Shown here in pieces: positions 39,464-47,926 of a DNA stretch of 64,000 nucleotides. Position numbers and translations under genes: made by a program. The notes beneath the pieces were generated by a model, which made no database searches, was not told the DNA's origin, and was given only the letters and a program-made list of their open reading frames with translations. The first letter of the stretch is position 1; each line of letters opens with the position of its first letter. Source of the DNA: Nocardioides psychrotolerans (GTDB taxonomy: Bacteria; Actinomycetota; Actinomycetes; Propionibacteriales; Nocardioidaceae); assembly GCF_900113685.1 (NCBI RefSeq), contig NZ_FOQG01000002.1, forward strand, positions 213,404 through 277,403, read 5' to 3'.

Positions 39464-40534
39464 ATGACGGTCAACAGGTTCCGAGGTCCGGTGCTCCCCG
39501 ACGGGGAGGCCCGTGACCTCTTCGTGGTGGACGGCCACGTCACCTACGAGCCGGTCCCCGGCGCCGAGACGATCGCCGAGGGCTGGATCGTCCCCGGGCT
39601 CGTCGACGCCCACTGCCACCTCGGTCTCGACGACCACGGCCCGGTCGACGACCAGGCGACGGAGGAGCAGGCGATCCTCGACCGCGACGCCGGAGCGCTG
39701 CTGATCCGCGACTGCGGCTCCGCGGCCGAGACTGCGTGGATCCACGAGCGTGAGGACCTGCCGCGCCTGGTCCGCGCCGGTCGCCACATCGCCCGCACGC
39801 GTCGCTACATCCGAAACTACGCGCACGAGGTGGAGCCGGAGGACCTCACCGCGCAGGTCGTGCGGGAGGCGCAGCGCGGCGACGGCTGGGTCAAGCTCGT
39901 GGGGGACTGGATCTCCCGTGAGGAGGGCGACCTGGCTCCCTCGTTCCCGGCTGCGGCGTTCGCCGAGGCGATCGCGGCAGCCCACGAGCACGGCGCGAAG
40001 GTGACCGCGCACTGCTTCGGCCGCGACGTCCTCCCGGGCCTGCTCGAGGCCGGCATCGACTGCATCGAGCACGGCACCGGGCTTTCCAGCGACCTGGTGG
40101 AGATGATGGCGGCCCGCGGGGTCGCGCTGGTGCCGACCGTGATGCAGCTGGAGAAGTTCCCGGACTACGCCGAGGCGGGCGCCGAGAAGTTCCCCGACTA
40201 CGCCGCCACGATGGCGGACCTCTTCGCGCGCCGCCGCGACACGGTCATGGCCGCCTACGAGGCCGGCGTGAGCCTGTACGCCGGGTCCGACGGTGGTGGG
40301 GTCGCTCGCCACGGCAATCTGGCCGGAGAGGTCATCGCGATGGCCGAGCTGGGCCTGCCGGCGTCGTACGCGCTGGGCGCGGCGTCGTGGCGGGGTCGCG
40401 AGTGGCTGGGCTTCGACAACCTCACCGAGGGCGCCTCGGCCGACTTCGTGGTCTACGACCGAGACCCGCTCAGCGACCTCACCGCGCTCCTCGAGCCACG
40501 GTGCGTGGTGCTCCGAGGTCGGGTCGTGGCCTAG
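39464..40534 (+). CDS. Amidohydrolase family protein
   Basis: A 356-residue metal-dependent hydrolase of the amidohydrolase superfamily. The metal site opens with VPGLVDAHCHLGL (HXH near residue 48); later ligands are seen in KVTAHCFG, CIEHGTGL and the Asp of AGSDGGGV near residue 283. The C-terminal strand set GASADFVVYDRDPL is the usual end of the composite beta-domain. Imidazolonepropionase- or prolidase-like relatives cleave cyclic or amide bonds; the substrate is unknown. It follows the GH3 gene by 47 nt, but the palindrome suggests separate control. Confidence 0.85.
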   Translation: MTVNRFRGPVLPDGEARDLFVVDGHVTYEPVPGAETIAEGWIVPGLVDAHCHLGLDDHGPVDDQATEEQAILDRDAGALLIRDCGSAAETAWIHEREDLPRLVRAGRHIARTRRYIRNYAHEVEPEDLTAQVVREAQRGDGWVKLVGDWISREEGDLAPSFPAAAFAEAIAAAHEHGAKVTAHCFGRDVLPGLLEAGIDCIEHGTGLSSDLVEMMAARGVALVPTVMQLEKFPDYAEAGAEKFPDYAATMADLFARRRDTVMAAYEAGVSLYAGSDGGGVARHGNLAGEVIAMAELGLPASYALGAASWRGREWLGFDNLTEGASADFVVYDRDPLSDLTALLEPRCVVLRGRVVA

Positions 40535-40551
40535 CGGCCGGTGGCGGACGA

Positions 40552-41142
40552 CTAAGCCTCGTGACGGGGCCGGCCGGTGGCGAACAGCACGCCGGTGACG
40601 ATCAGGACGACCAGCCCCAGCCCGCCGAGGACCAACGGCACCAGGATGGTGGCGAAGATGCCGCCCACGAAGCTGCCGATGGCGGGGGCAGGTCCGACCT
40701 CGACCTCACCGAGCGCGGCGGGGCAGGTGACCTCCAGACGGCCGGATCCGGCGTCGTAGCGGGCGACGCCCTCCCACTCGCGTCCATCGAGGGCGCGGGT
40801 GAACGACCCGCCGGGCGACCGACCCCTGATCTGCGAGCCGGACTCGGCGTCGACGACCACACAGTCCAGGTCCGGAGCGCTCGGGTCGGCCCAGAGCAGC
40901 ACGTCCTGGTCCGTGCCGACCACGACGCTCTGGGGCGTGTCGTCGGCGGTGACGCGGGCGTCGACCTCCAAGAAGCCGGTCAACGTCCACACCAGCAGCC
41001 CGATGAACGCCACGATCGCGCCGACGACCATCGCACCCCCGAGGGCGAACCACCACGCGCTCGGCCGGCGGCGGCGCGGGGGAGGCGGAGGAGCGACGTA
41101 CGGCTGCTGGCCGCCGTACGGTGGCATCGGGGGCTGGGTCAT
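40552..41142 (-). CDS. Two-span membrane protein with Pro-rich N-terminus, function unknown
   Basis: A 196-residue protein. A proline/tyrosine-rich head (MTQPPMPPYGGQQPY, then a PPPPPRRRR run) precedes a transmembrane helix (about 35-60), an extracytoplasmic domain of about 95 residues with two Cys that may pair, and a second helix near the C-terminus (LGGLGLVVLIVTGVLF). I take the ATG 41142 because the head and first helix start there. It is convergent with the amidohydrolase gene and divergent from rpsP. No family is recognised. Confidence 0.7.
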   Translation of the reverse strand: MTQPPMPPYGGQQPYVAPPPPPRRRRPSAWWFALGGAMVVGAIVAFIGLLVWTLTGFLEVDARVTADDTPQSVVVGTDQDVLLWADPSAPDLDCVVVDAESGSQIRGRSPGGSFTRALDGREWEGVARYDAGSGRLEVTCPAALGEVEVGPAPAIGSFVGGIFATILVPLVLGGLGLVVLIVTGVLFATGRPRHEA

Positions 41143-41160
41143 CCCTGCAGGGTGCCCGAT

Positions 41161-41190
41161 TTCGGAGACCTCGCGCGACTCTGGCACAAT
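41161..41190 (+). promoter_or_regulatory. Candidate rpsP promoter (TTCGGA-N18-CACAAT)
   Basis: The segment TGGCACAAT (41182-41190) is like the TGGCAAACT found in front of rplS, suggesting a shared extended -10 for ribosomal operons. The leader to the rpsP GTG would be about 125 nt. The rest of the 181-nt spacer shows no gene. Confidence 0.4.
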
Positions 41191-41323
41191 CGGCGGCTGA
41201 GTCCTGCGCGGACGGACCCTCTCACCCGGCCGCCGCAGAGCCCATCGAAGGACCGCCCCGCGTGTTTCCCCACCCGGACCTCGATCCTTCACCCACCACT
41301 GAACTCAAGGAGACACCACAACC

Positions 41324-41905
41324 GTGGCCGTCAAGATCCGTTTGAAGCGCCTGGGCAAGGTCCGGGTGCCGCAATACCGCATCGTCATCGTCGACTCGCG
41401 CAAGAAGCGCGACGGCAAGGTGATCGAGGAGATCGGCAAGTACCACCCCAAGGAGGACCCGAGCTACATCAGCGTCGTGTCCGACCGGGCGGTCTACTGG
41501 CTCGGAGTCGGCGCGCAGCCGACCGAGGCCGTCGCCAAGATCCTCAAGATCACCGGTGACTGGCAGAAGCACAAGGGCATCGACGGCACCGAGGGCACCC
41601 TCAAGGTCGCCGCGCCCAAGCGCGACAAGCAGGAGATCTTCAACGAGGCTCTCAAGGAGTCGGCCAGCGAGCCCAAGGGCGACGCCGTCACCAAGAAGAC
41701 CGAGAAGAAGAAGGCCGCCAAGGCCGTGGAGCCCGAGGCTGCTGCCGAGGCCCCCGCTGCCGAGGCTCCTGCCGAGGCCCCCGCTGCCGAGGCTCCTGCT
41801 GCCGAGGCTCCCGCCGAGGAGGCCGCTCCGGTCCCCGCTGACGAGACCCCGGAGGTGGCGGCCGAGCAGGCCGAGGCCACCGAGGGCGACCAGTCGAAGG
41901 CCTGA
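41324..41905 (+). CDS. rpsP: Small ribosomal subunit protein bS16 with long Ala/Glu/Pro tail
   Basis: A 193-residue S16. The first 85 or so residues are the standard protein ([20 protein letters not shown] ... [19 protein letters not shown]). The rest is a tail with a Lys-rich part ([11 protein letters not shown]) and then Ala-Glu-Pro repeats, absent from E. coli S16 (about 82 residues). Acidic tails of this sort are found on S16 and S2 of many Actinobacteria. Start at GTG with AAGGAG upstream. It leads the rpsP-khpA unit that ends at the terminator 42187-42218. Confidence 0.96.
   Translation: MAVKIRLKRLGKVRVPQYRIVIVDSRKKRDGKVIEEIGKYHPKEDPSYISVVSDRAVYWLGVGAQPTEAVAKILKITGDWQKHKGIDGTEGTLKVAAPKRDKQEIFNEALKESASEPKGDAVTKKTEKKKAAKAVEPEAAAEAPAAEAPAEAPAAEAPAAEAPAEEAAPVPADETPEVAAEQAEATEGDQSKA
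41744..41797 (+). repeat. Exact 27-bp tandem duplication in the rpsP tail
   Basis: Two identical 27-bp units (41744-41770 and 41771-41797) encode nine residues each, Ala-Glu-Ala-Pro-Ala-Ala-Glu-Ala-Pro. The copies are identical at every base, so the duplication is probably recent. Confidence 0.9.
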
Positions 41906-41910
41906 GCCCG

Positions 41911-42153
41911 ATGCTCGCCGATGCTCTCGAACACCTCGTCCGTGGTGTCGTCGACAACCCCGATGACGTCGTCGTTCGAGACAAGCAGCTGCGTCGTGGC
42001 TCGATGCTCGAGGTCCGGGTCCACCCCGACGACCTCGGCAAGGTGATCGGCCGCGGCGGCCGCACGGCGTCCGCGTTCCGCACCGTGATCGGTGCGCTCG
42101 CGGGCAAGGACGGCGCCCGCATCGACTTCGTCGACGTGGACCGCCGCCGCTGA
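41911..42153 (+). CDS. khpA: KH-domain RNA-binding protein KhpA
   Basis: An 80-residue protein with one KH domain. The GXXG loop is seen in VIGRGGRTASAFRTVI (GRGG near residue 48). KhpA partners with KhpB (Jag) and binds many transcripts in Gram-positive bacteria. It is 5 nt after rpsP and is the last gene before a strong terminator, the usual position between rpsP and rimM. Confidence 0.93.
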   Translation: MLADALEHLVRGVVDNPDDVVVRDKQLRRGSMLEVRVHPDDLGKVIGRGGRTASAFRTVIGALAGKDGARIDFVDVDRRR

Positions 42154-42186
42154 CGGCGACTCGCACAACAGGTCGAAGAACCACGG

Positions 42187-42218
42187 ACCGGGCGTCCTCC
42201 TGCGGGAGGGCGCCCGGT
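42187..42218 (+). terminator. Strong intrinsic terminator after khpA
   Basis: A 14-bp stem with one G-U pair (42187-42200 with 42205-42218), a TGCG tetraloop and a T-rich tail (CTGCTTTTCC) directly after. It separates rpsP-khpA from rimM-trmD. Confidence 0.9.
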
Positions 42219-42248
42219 CTGCTTTTCCTGCCCACGGTGCGCTGGCCC

Positions 42249-42254
42249 TACCCT
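42249..42254 (+). promoter_or_regulatory. -10 element TACCCT of a likely leaderless rimM transcript
   Basis: TACCCT followed by GAGGCC ends directly at the GTG 42261. Since a terminator sits upstream, rimM needs its own promoter, and this box supplies it. Confidence 0.55.
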
Positions 42255-42260
42255 GAGGCC

Positions 42261-42812
42261 GTGCAGCAGATCGAGCTCGTGGTCGGACGGATCGGCAAGC
42301 CCCACGGCATCCGCGGTGAGGTCACCCTCGACCTGCGCAGCGACGAGCCGGACCGGCGCTTCGCGACCGGAGCCGTCCTCGACGTCGAGGTGCCGCAGGG
42401 ATCGGGCTTCGCCCATCGCACGCTCACGGTCGCCCGCGCCCGCTGGCACCAGCAGACCCTGCTGGTGACCTTCGAGGAGCTGGTCGACCGCACCACCGCC
42501 GAGACCGCCCGCGGCGTCGTCCTGCGCGCCACCGTCGATGCCGGCGAGACGCCCGAGGACCCGGACGAGTTCTACGACCACCAGCTCATCGGGCTCACCG
42601 CGGTCGACCTCGAGGGCCGCGAGCTCGGCACCGTCAGCTCCGTCGCGCACGGCGGTGCCCAGGACCTGCTGACCATCCGCACCGCCGACGGGCGCGACGG
42701 GCTGGTGCCGTTCGTGAAGGCGCTGGTGCCCGAGGTCGACGTCTCGGGTGGCCGGATCGTCATCGCCGACCGGCCGGGACTGGTGACCCCCCTCGAGGAC
42801 GACGAGTCGTGA
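42261..42812 (+). CDS. rimM: Ribosome maturation factor RimM
   Basis: A 183-residue 30S assembly factor that binds S19. The N-terminal [13 protein letters not shown] motif (about residues 9-21) and the C-terminal PRC-barrel with [14 protein letters not shown] are intact. I prefer the GTG at 42261, where homology begins and the leaderless -10 fits, over the GTG at 42237. The stop overlaps the trmD GTG as GTGA, so both are co-translated. Confidence 0.95.
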   Translation: MQQIELVVGRIGKPHGIRGEVTLDLRSDEPDRRFATGAVLDVEVPQGSGFAHRTLTVARARWHQQTLLVTFEELVDRTTAETARGVVLRATVDAGETPEDPDEFYDHQLIGLTAVDLEGRELGTVSSVAHGGAQDLLTIRTADGRDGLVPFVKALVPEVDVSGGRIVIADRPGLVTPLEDDES

Positions 42813-43978
42813 GGCTCGACTACCTCACGATCTTCCCGGACTACTTCGCCCCTCTCGCGCTCTCGCTGCCGGGCAAGGCCCGTGACCGTGGCCTGATCGA
42901 CGTCCACGTCCACGACCTCCGCTCGTGGACCACCGACCGCCACCACACCGTCGACGACACGCCCTACGGCGGCGGCGCCGGCATGGTCATGAAGCCCGAG
43001 CCCTGGGGGGCGGCCTTCGACGAGCTCGAGGTCGACGGCGGCTGCACGATCGTGGTCACCACGCCGTCGGGCGAGCCGTTCAGCCAGGCGCTGGCCCGCG
43101 ACCTCGCGACGCGTGAGCGCCTGGTCTTCGCCTGCGGGCGCTACGAGGGCATCGACCAGCGGGTGCTCGACCACGCCGCGGGCCGTGCCGAGGTGCGTGA
43201 GGTGTCGATCGGCGACTACGTGCTCAATGGAGGAGAGGTCGCGGCCCTCGCGATCACCGAGGCCGTCGTCCGGCTCCTGCCCGGCTTCATGGGCAACGCC
43301 GAGTCGCTCACCGAGGAGTCCCACGAGGACGGCCTGCTGGAGTACCCCGTCTACACCAAGCCCGCGAGCTGGCGCGACCTCGACGTGCCCGACGTGCTGC
43401 TCTCGGGCGACCACGCGCGCATCGCCCGCTGGCGCCACGACCAGGCCGAGCGTCGTACGACGCAGCGCCGGCCGGACCTGCTGCGACCCAGCAGCGCGGC
43501 CGGCCCCGGCGAGTGGGAGGTCGTGCCCGCGACGCGCGGCGACGCGGGGGAGCTCCTCACCCTGCAGCGTGCCTGCTGGCTCCAGGAGGCGGTCGCCAAC
43601 GAGAGCGTGACCGGGATCCCCGCACTGCACGAGTCCCTCGACGACGTCGTCGCAGGGCTGGCGGGGCCGGATGGCTGGACCACCGTGGTCGTGCGCTCGC
43701 ACGGTCGGCTGGTGGGGGCTGCGCGCGGCCGGCTCGACGGTGACGTCTGGGACATCGGCCGGATCATGGTCGCGCCCGACCTCCAGGGCCGCGGTCTCGG
43801 ACGCCTGCTGCTGGAGCACGTCCAGGCGATCGCGCCGCCTGCCGCGACGTCGTACGCGTTGTTCACGGGGGAGCGCAGCGTCGACAACCTGCGGATGTAC
43901 AAGAAGGCGGGTTTCCGGCGGCGCCCCGACCTGCCGTCGCCACCGCTCGCGGTGGTGCTGACCAAGCCGAGACGTTGA
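42809..43978 (+). CDS. trmD: tRNA (guanine37-N1)-methyltransferase TrmD fused to a GNAT acetyltransferase domain
   Basis: A 389-residue two-domain protein. Residues 1 to about 225 are TrmD, which makes m1G37 in t[16 protein letters not shown] (about 52-64), [10 protein letters not shown] (about 110) and [17 protein letters not shown] (about 132) form the trefoil-knot SAM site, and [16 protein letters not shown] follows. From about 235 a GNAT N-acetyltransferase begins, with the acetyl-CoA loop [18 protein letters not shown] (about 321-338) and [13 protein letters not shown]. coli TrmD is about 255 residues. No stop lies between the domains. The acetylated substrate is unknown. Confidence 0.93.
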   Translation: MRLDYLTIFPDYFAPLALSLPGKARDRGLIDVHVHDLRSWTTDRHHTVDDTPYGGGAGMVMKPEPWGAAFDELEVDGGCTIVVTTPSGEPFSQALARDLATRERLVFACGRYEGIDQRVLDHAAGRAEVREVSIGDYVLNGGEVAALAITEAVVRLLPGFMGNAESLTEESHEDGLLEYPVYTKPASWRDLDVPDVLLSGDHARIARWRHDQAERRTTQRRPDLLRPSSAAGPGEWEVVPATRGDAGELLTLQRACWLQEAVANESVTGIPALHESLDDVVAGLAGPDGWTTVVVRSHGRLVGAARGRLDGDVWDIGRIMVAPDLQGRGLGRLLLEHVQAIAPPAATSYALFTGERSVDNLRMYKKAGFRRRPDLPSPPLAVVLTKPRR

Positions 43979-43998
43979 TTTCGGTCGGGGCCCGGCGG

Positions 43999-44159
43999 TG
44001 TGGCAAACTCGACCCCCGGTCCAGTCGGCCGAAGGTCCGCTCCGAAGCACACCCGGAGGGTCTGCGTCGGGTTCCTGCCACAGGGGGAGCCTTGCGCCGC
44101 CGGCCACACGTCTGGCCCACACCGCTGAACCCACCCGACACCGCGCCTGACCTGTGGCA
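43999..44159 (+). promoter_or_regulatory. Structured leader region of rplS with competing complementary segments
   Basis: TGCCACAGG (44076-44084) can pair with CCTGTGGCA (44151-44159), 9 bp, just before the ribosome site. Its first seven bases also match TGTGGCA at 43999-44005. A small hairpin GGCCA...TGGCC (44102-44117) lies within. If transcription starts upstream of 43999 the two pairings exclude each other. TGGCAAACT (44001-44009) may instead be the -10 box. Confidence 0.4.
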
Positions 44160-44175
44160 CTCGCGAGGAGAAATC

Positions 44176-44526
44176 ATGACCAACCTCATTGCCGAGCTCG
44201 GCAACGCCGCCAAGCGCGACGACGTCCCGGCCTTCCGCGCCGGTGACAACATCAAGGTCCACGTGAAGGTCGTCGAGGGCAACCGCGCGCGTGTCCAGAT
44301 CTTCCAGGGTGTCGTCATCCGCATCCACGGCTCCGGCATCGGCCGCACGTTCACCGTCCGCAAGGTCTCCTTCGGCGTCGGCGTCGAGCGCACCTTCCCG
44401 CTGCACTCCCCGATCTTCGAGCAGATCGAGATCGTGACCCGCGGCGACGTGCGTCGCGCCAAGCTCTACTACCTGCGCAACCTGCGCGGCAAGGCTGCCA
44501 AGATCAAGGAGCGTCGCGAGTTCTGA
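44176..44526 (+). CDS. rplS: Large ribosomal subunit protein bL19
   Basis: A 116-residue ribosomal protein at the subunit interface. The opening [20 protein letters not shown] and RSFG-like region, with the closing [20 protein letters not shown], match the family. The ATG at 44176 has GAGGAG at 6 nt; the longer upstream frame is not used. A 197-nt spacer with a structured leader separates it from trmD. Confidence 0.97.
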   Translation: MTNLIAELGNAAKRDDVPAFRAGDNIKVHVKVVEGNRARVQIFQGVVIRIHGSGIGRTFTVRKVSFGVGVERTFPLHSPIFEQIEIVTRGDVRRAKLYYLRNLRGKAAKIKERREF

Positions 44527-44556
44527 GCCCCCGGCTCTCCCGCGAACGACCGTCCT

Positions 44557-44562
44557 TAGACT
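44557..44562 (+). promoter_or_regulatory. -10 element TAGACT of a likely leaderless lepB transcript
   Basis: TAGACT ends 6 nt before the GTG of lepB, with no ribosome site between, in the 42-nt spacer after rplS. Confidence 0.5.
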
Positions 44563-44568
44563 CTGCGC

Positions 44569-45450
44569 GTGACCTCTGACTCCCGCGGCAACGAGCCCGT
44601 CGAGCCCTCCCAGGAGGGCGCCTCCGACCCGGCTGCTGCTGATGACTCAGGGGTCGCGCGCACTGTCGTCTCCGAGCCCAGCAACGAGCCCGCCGCGGTC
44701 GAGGACGACGGCACGACGACGAAGAGGAAGCGCAAGAACCTGCCGATCTGGCAGGAGACGATCCTGCTGCTCGGCGTCGCGCTGGTGCTCGCGATCGTCA
44801 TCAAGGCGCTCTTCGTCCAGGCGTTCTACATCCCGTCGGAGTCGATGGAGCCGGGCCTGGTCAAGAACGACCGGATCCTGGTGCAGAAGCCGTCCTACTG
44901 GTTCGATGGCTCGCCCTCGCGCGGCGACGTCGTCGTGTTCGAGGACCCGGGCGGCTGGCTCGGCGCCGCCGAGGACAGCGGCCCCACCAACGCCTTCACC
45001 GGCGCGCTGGCCAAGATCGGGCTCTACCCGACCGGCGGTCACCTGGTGAAGCGCGTCATCGGTGTCGAGGGCGACGTCATCGAGTGCTGCGACGTGGAGG
45101 GGCGGCTCCTGGTCAACGGCGTGCCGCTCGAGGAGGACGACTACGTCCCCGCCGAGGTCGGCATCAAGTGCAAGGGCCCGATGACGGGCAACTGCGACTG
45201 GAGCGCCGGTCCTGTGCCCGAGGGTCACATCTTCGTCATGGGCGACAACCGCGCGCACTCCGCCGACTCCACGGTGCACCTGTGCACCGATGCCGAGACC
45301 GACTGCAGCGACAGCCCCTACGTCTCCACCGACCTCGTGGTCGGCAAGGTCTTCGTGCTGGTCTGGCCGCGCGACCGCTTCGACTGGCTCGACCGGCCCG
45401 AGACGTTCGCGGACGTGCCGGCACCCGACGCTGCCCCCGCCGCAGACTGA
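44569..45450 (+). CDS. lepB: Signal peptidase I
   Basis: A 293-residue membrane protease that removes signal peptides. The N-terminal 60 residues are acidic and low complexity. One membrane helix (LLLGVALVLAIVIKALFVQAF) is followed by the catalytic Ser92 in PSESMEPG and Lys161 in HLVKRVIGVEGD. The GDNRAHSADS box follows near residue 225. The four Cys in the periplasmic insert may form disulfides. It is 6 nt from rnhB, the usual rplS-lepB-rnhB order. Confidence 0.95.
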   Translation: MTSDSRGNEPVEPSQEGASDPAAADDSGVARTVVSEPSNEPAAVEDDGTTTKRKRKNLPIWQETILLLGVALVLAIVIKALFVQAFYIPSESMEPGLVKNDRILVQKPSYWFDGSPSRGDVVVFEDPGGWLGAAEDSGPTNAFTGALAKIGLYPTGGHLVKRVIGVEGDVIECCDVEGRLLVNGVPLEEDDYVPAEVGIKCKGPMTGNCDWSAGPVPEGHIFVMGDNRAHSADSTVHLCTDAETDCSDSPYVSTDLVVGKVFVLVWPRDRFDWLDRPETFADVPAPDAAPAAD

Positions 45451-45456
45451 GCGCTC

Positions 45457-46161
45457 GTGAGTGACCTGCCCCGAGGTCTCACCGTGCGTCGTGACGCCGG
45501 GCTCTACGGCTACGAGCGGGCGCTGCGCCGTCATGGCATCGAGCCGATCGCCGGGGTCGACGAGGCGGGGCGTGGCGCTTGTGCCGGACCCCTCGTGGCG
45601 GGCGCGGCCATCCTCCCGCCCGGGAGAGCCGGGATCATCCCCGGGCTGGCCGACTCCAAGCTGCTGACCGAGAAGGCGCGTGAGCGCTGCTATGAGCAGG
45701 TCGTGCGCCGCGCCTCGTCCTGGGCGGTCGTCGTCGTGGAGCACGACGAGTGCGACCGGCTCGGGATGCACGTGGCCAACATCGAGGCCCTGCGGCGTGC
45801 CGTCGCGCTGCTCGAGCTGCCTCCTGCCTACGTCCTGACCGACGGCTTCCCGGTCGACGGGCTCGGGGTCCCGGGGCTCGCGATCTGGAAGGGCGACCGG
45901 GTCGCGGCCTGCATCTCGGCCGCCTCGGTCCTTGCCAAGGTGACCCGCGACCGCCTGATGAGGGACCTCGACGGCGAGTGGCCGGCGTACGACTTCAAGA
46001 CGCACAAGGGCTACATCACCGAGACCCACGCCGCTGCGCTGACCGAGCACGGCCCCTCGCCGGTGCACCGCATGCGCTTCGTCAACGTACGCCGTGCGGC
46101 CGGCCTGGAGCGCCTCCCGGGGCCGTCGGTGGCTGAGGGCGCCTCAGAGCCGCTGCGGTAG
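45457..46161 (+). CDS. rnhB: Ribonuclease HII
   Basis: A 234-residue enzyme that nicks RNA in DNA-RNA hybrids, including single ribonucleotides. The catalytic GVDEAGRGACAGPLVAG (Asp35, Glu36), DSKLLTEKARE, and the later SAASVLAKVTRDR are all present. GTG start 6 nt after lepB. The last 18 nt overlap the end of the convergent DUF2071 gene on the other strand. Confidence 0.96.
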   Translation: MSDLPRGLTVRRDAGLYGYERALRRHGIEPIAGVDEAGRGACAGPLVAGAAILPPGRAGIIPGLADSKLLTEKARERCYEQVVRRASSWAVVVVEHDECDRLGMHVANIEALRRAVALLELPPAYVLTDGFPVDGLGVPGLAIWKGDRVAACISAASVLAKVTRDRLMRDLDGEWPAYDFKTHKGYITETHAAALTEHGPSPVHRMRFVNVRRAAGLERLPGPSVAEGASEPLR

Positions 46162-46923
46162 CCCGAAGACGGTCTGCACGCCGGAGGAGAACAGCACCGA
46201 GTCGGGAGCGCGGTCCGTGACGCCAGGCAGGCCCGCCGCTTTGACCAGCTGGTCGTCCACGGACAGGGCGCGGGCGTGGCGCAGCGGCCAGGGCGCATGG
46301 GTGTTGGGGATCCACCAGCTGCGACCGAAGCGACGCGTATGGAGCCCGAAGCGGGCGGTGAGGAACAGCTCGAGGCCCTGAGGGTCCTCGAGGGTGTCGC
46401 CGACCTCGACCTCGACGCGGCTGTGGGGCCGAGACAGGCTGCGTCGGCGGCTGTCGTAGCGCATCCGCAGTCCCCCCGGGTCCGGCGGCAGTGCCGGGGG
46501 AGTGCACGACATCCGCGCCCACTGGTAGGGCACACCGAAGGAGGCGTTGGCGCCGGCCACGACGGCCAGCCGCTCGGCCTCCAGCGAGGCGAACACGACG
46601 CCACGGCGTCCGGCGTCGTCGATCGTGTAGTAGCGCACGTTGGTCTCCAGGAACGTGCCCAGCCAGGGAACGGCAGGACCGTGACCGATGCCGGCACCGA
46701 CCATCCGGAACGGGATGAGCCCGACCCAGCCGCTGCCGTCGTAGGTGTCCGGGCGGACGCCGTCGGGCAGCTGCGGAGCCAGCAGGTCGGGGTCGACACG
46801 CCAGTGCAGGAAGCTGATGTCGCGCCACCACTGGCTCATGATCTGCCGCGACGGCAGGGGCGGCCCCTGGGCCACGATCGGTCGGGGTATCCCTCGTGCC
46901 GCGCTGCCTTCCGTCGCCCTCAC
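46144..46923 (-). CDS. DUF2071 (YqjF-like) family protein
   Basis: A 259-residue soluble protein of the DUF2071 family. The typical sequence is WWRDISFLHWRVDPDLLAPQLPDGV (in parts, near residues 33-57), later FLETNVRYYT, and the C-terminal HAPWPLRHARAL. The function is unknown. GTG 46923 gives the longest form; GTG 46875 or ATG 46839 could also start it. Its promoter is divergent from DUF2469, and its end overlaps rnhB by 18 nt, an antisense arrangement with no terminator between. Confidence 0.8.
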   Translation of the reverse strand: MRATEGSAARGIPRPIVAQGPPLPSRQIMSQWWRDISFLHWRVDPDLLAPQLPDGVRPDTYDGSGWVGLIPFRMVGAGIGHGPAVPWLGTFLETNVRYYTIDDAGRRGVVFASLEAERLAVVAGANASFGVPYQWARMSCTPPALPPDPGGLRMRYDSRRRSLSRPHSRVEVEVGDTLEDPQGLELFLTARFGLHTRRFGRSWWIPNTHAPWPLRHARALSVDDQLVKAAGLPGVTDRAPDSVLFSSGVQTVFGLPQRL

Positions 46924-47015
46924 ACGTCTACGATGCCAGTGCCGTGGGTACGCCCGACCGCGCGAGCCCGATCCGTCCGTCCCCGACCGCCCCCCGACGA
47001 CCCGCAGGAGACCTG

Positions 47016-47324
47016 ATGAGCGCCGAGGATCTCGAGAAGTACGAGACCGAGCAGGAGCTCACCCTCTACCGCGAATACCGCGACGTCGTCGGCATCTTCA
47101 AGTACGTCGTCGAGACCGACCGACGCTTCTACCTGTGCAACCAGGTCGACGTGAAGGCCCGCACCGAGGCCGGCGACGTCTTCTTCGAGGTGTCGATGAG
47201 CGACGCCTGGGTGTGGGACATGTATCGCCCCGCGCGCTTCGCCAAGAACGTGAAGGTCCTGACGTTCAAGGACGTCAACGTCGAGGAGCTCAACCAGTCC
47301 GAGATCGACCTGCCGAAGCCCTGA
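47016..47324 (+). CDS. DUF2469 family protein
   Basis: A 102-residue acidic protein typical of Actinobacteria (MSAEDLEKYETEQELTLYRE, then FYLCNQVDVKAR and DAWVWDMYRPARF). The family always lies next to rnhB and yraN; its function is not known. CAGGAG is 5 nt before the ATG 47016, so I choose this over a GTG at 46944 in frame. A TACGAT -10 candidate is at 46929. Confidence 0.88.
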   Translation: MSAEDLEKYETEQELTLYREYRDVVGIFKYVVETDRRFYLCNQVDVKARTEAGDVFFEVSMSDAWVWDMYRPARFAKNVKVLTFKDVNVEELNQSEIDLPKP

Positions 47325-47419
47325 CCTGGGGATATACCCCCTGGGGCATGTCCAGTCCGGAGCTCGTTTTCAGCACGGTTCCAGAGTGGAGGCTCTACCC
47401 TTAATTGGGGGAAGACCAC

Positions 47420-47926
47420 ATGAGGTGGGCCCGCCCCCACGGGGTGGGAGTCATGGACGGTTGGCACAGGCAGCAAGCACGTCGCTCGCAGAGCGGTGCG
47501 TCGGCCGTCGAGTTCGCCCTCGTCGTTCCGCTCCTGCTGCTCCTGCTCTTCGGCATCATCAGCTACGGCGTGATGCTCAGCTTCCGCCAGACGCTCAGCC
47601 AGGCCGCGGCCGAGGGAGCACGCGCTGCCGCTGTGACGTTTCTCGAAGCCGACAAGCAGGACGCCGGCTATGACGCGATCGACGGCGCCTTCGACAGCTT
47701 CGGGGCCACCTGTGATGCCGGCGTCCTTCGCAAGGGCAGCGCCGCGGTCGGCACCTGCAGCGTGACAGCACCGGGCCCCTGCACGCCGGCCTCCACCGGA
47801 GTCGAATGCGTGACCGTGACCCTGAGCTACAACTACCGCGACCACCCGATCGTCCCGTCCTTCCCTGGTGTGGGCTACGTGATGCCGTCGGTCCTGACCT
47901 ATTCGGCCCAGGCGAGGGTCAGTTGA
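47420..47926 (+). CDS. TadE-like pseudopilin/pilus assembly protein, first copy
   Basis: A 168-residue protein with a TadE-type start: a short basic head, SGASAVEFALVVP (Glu at the prepilin-like position), then a membrane helix (LLLLLLFGIISYGVML), then SFRQTLSQAAAEGARAAAV. The extracellular part has four Cys. TadE proteins are minor pseudopilins of Flp pili cleaved by TadV. The ATG at 47420 has GGGGGAAG in front; an ATG at 47453 is possible. The stop overlaps the TTG of the TadG-like gene. No TadA/B/C/V is in the window. Confidence 0.85.
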   Translation: MRWARPHGVGVMDGWHRQQARRSQSGASAVEFALVVPLLLLLLFGIISYGVMLSFRQTLSQAAAEGARAAAVTFLEADKQDAGYDAIDGAFDSFGATCDAGVLRKGSAAVGTCSVTAPGPCTPASTGVECVTVTLSYNYRDHPIVPSFPGVGYVMPSVLTYSAQARVS

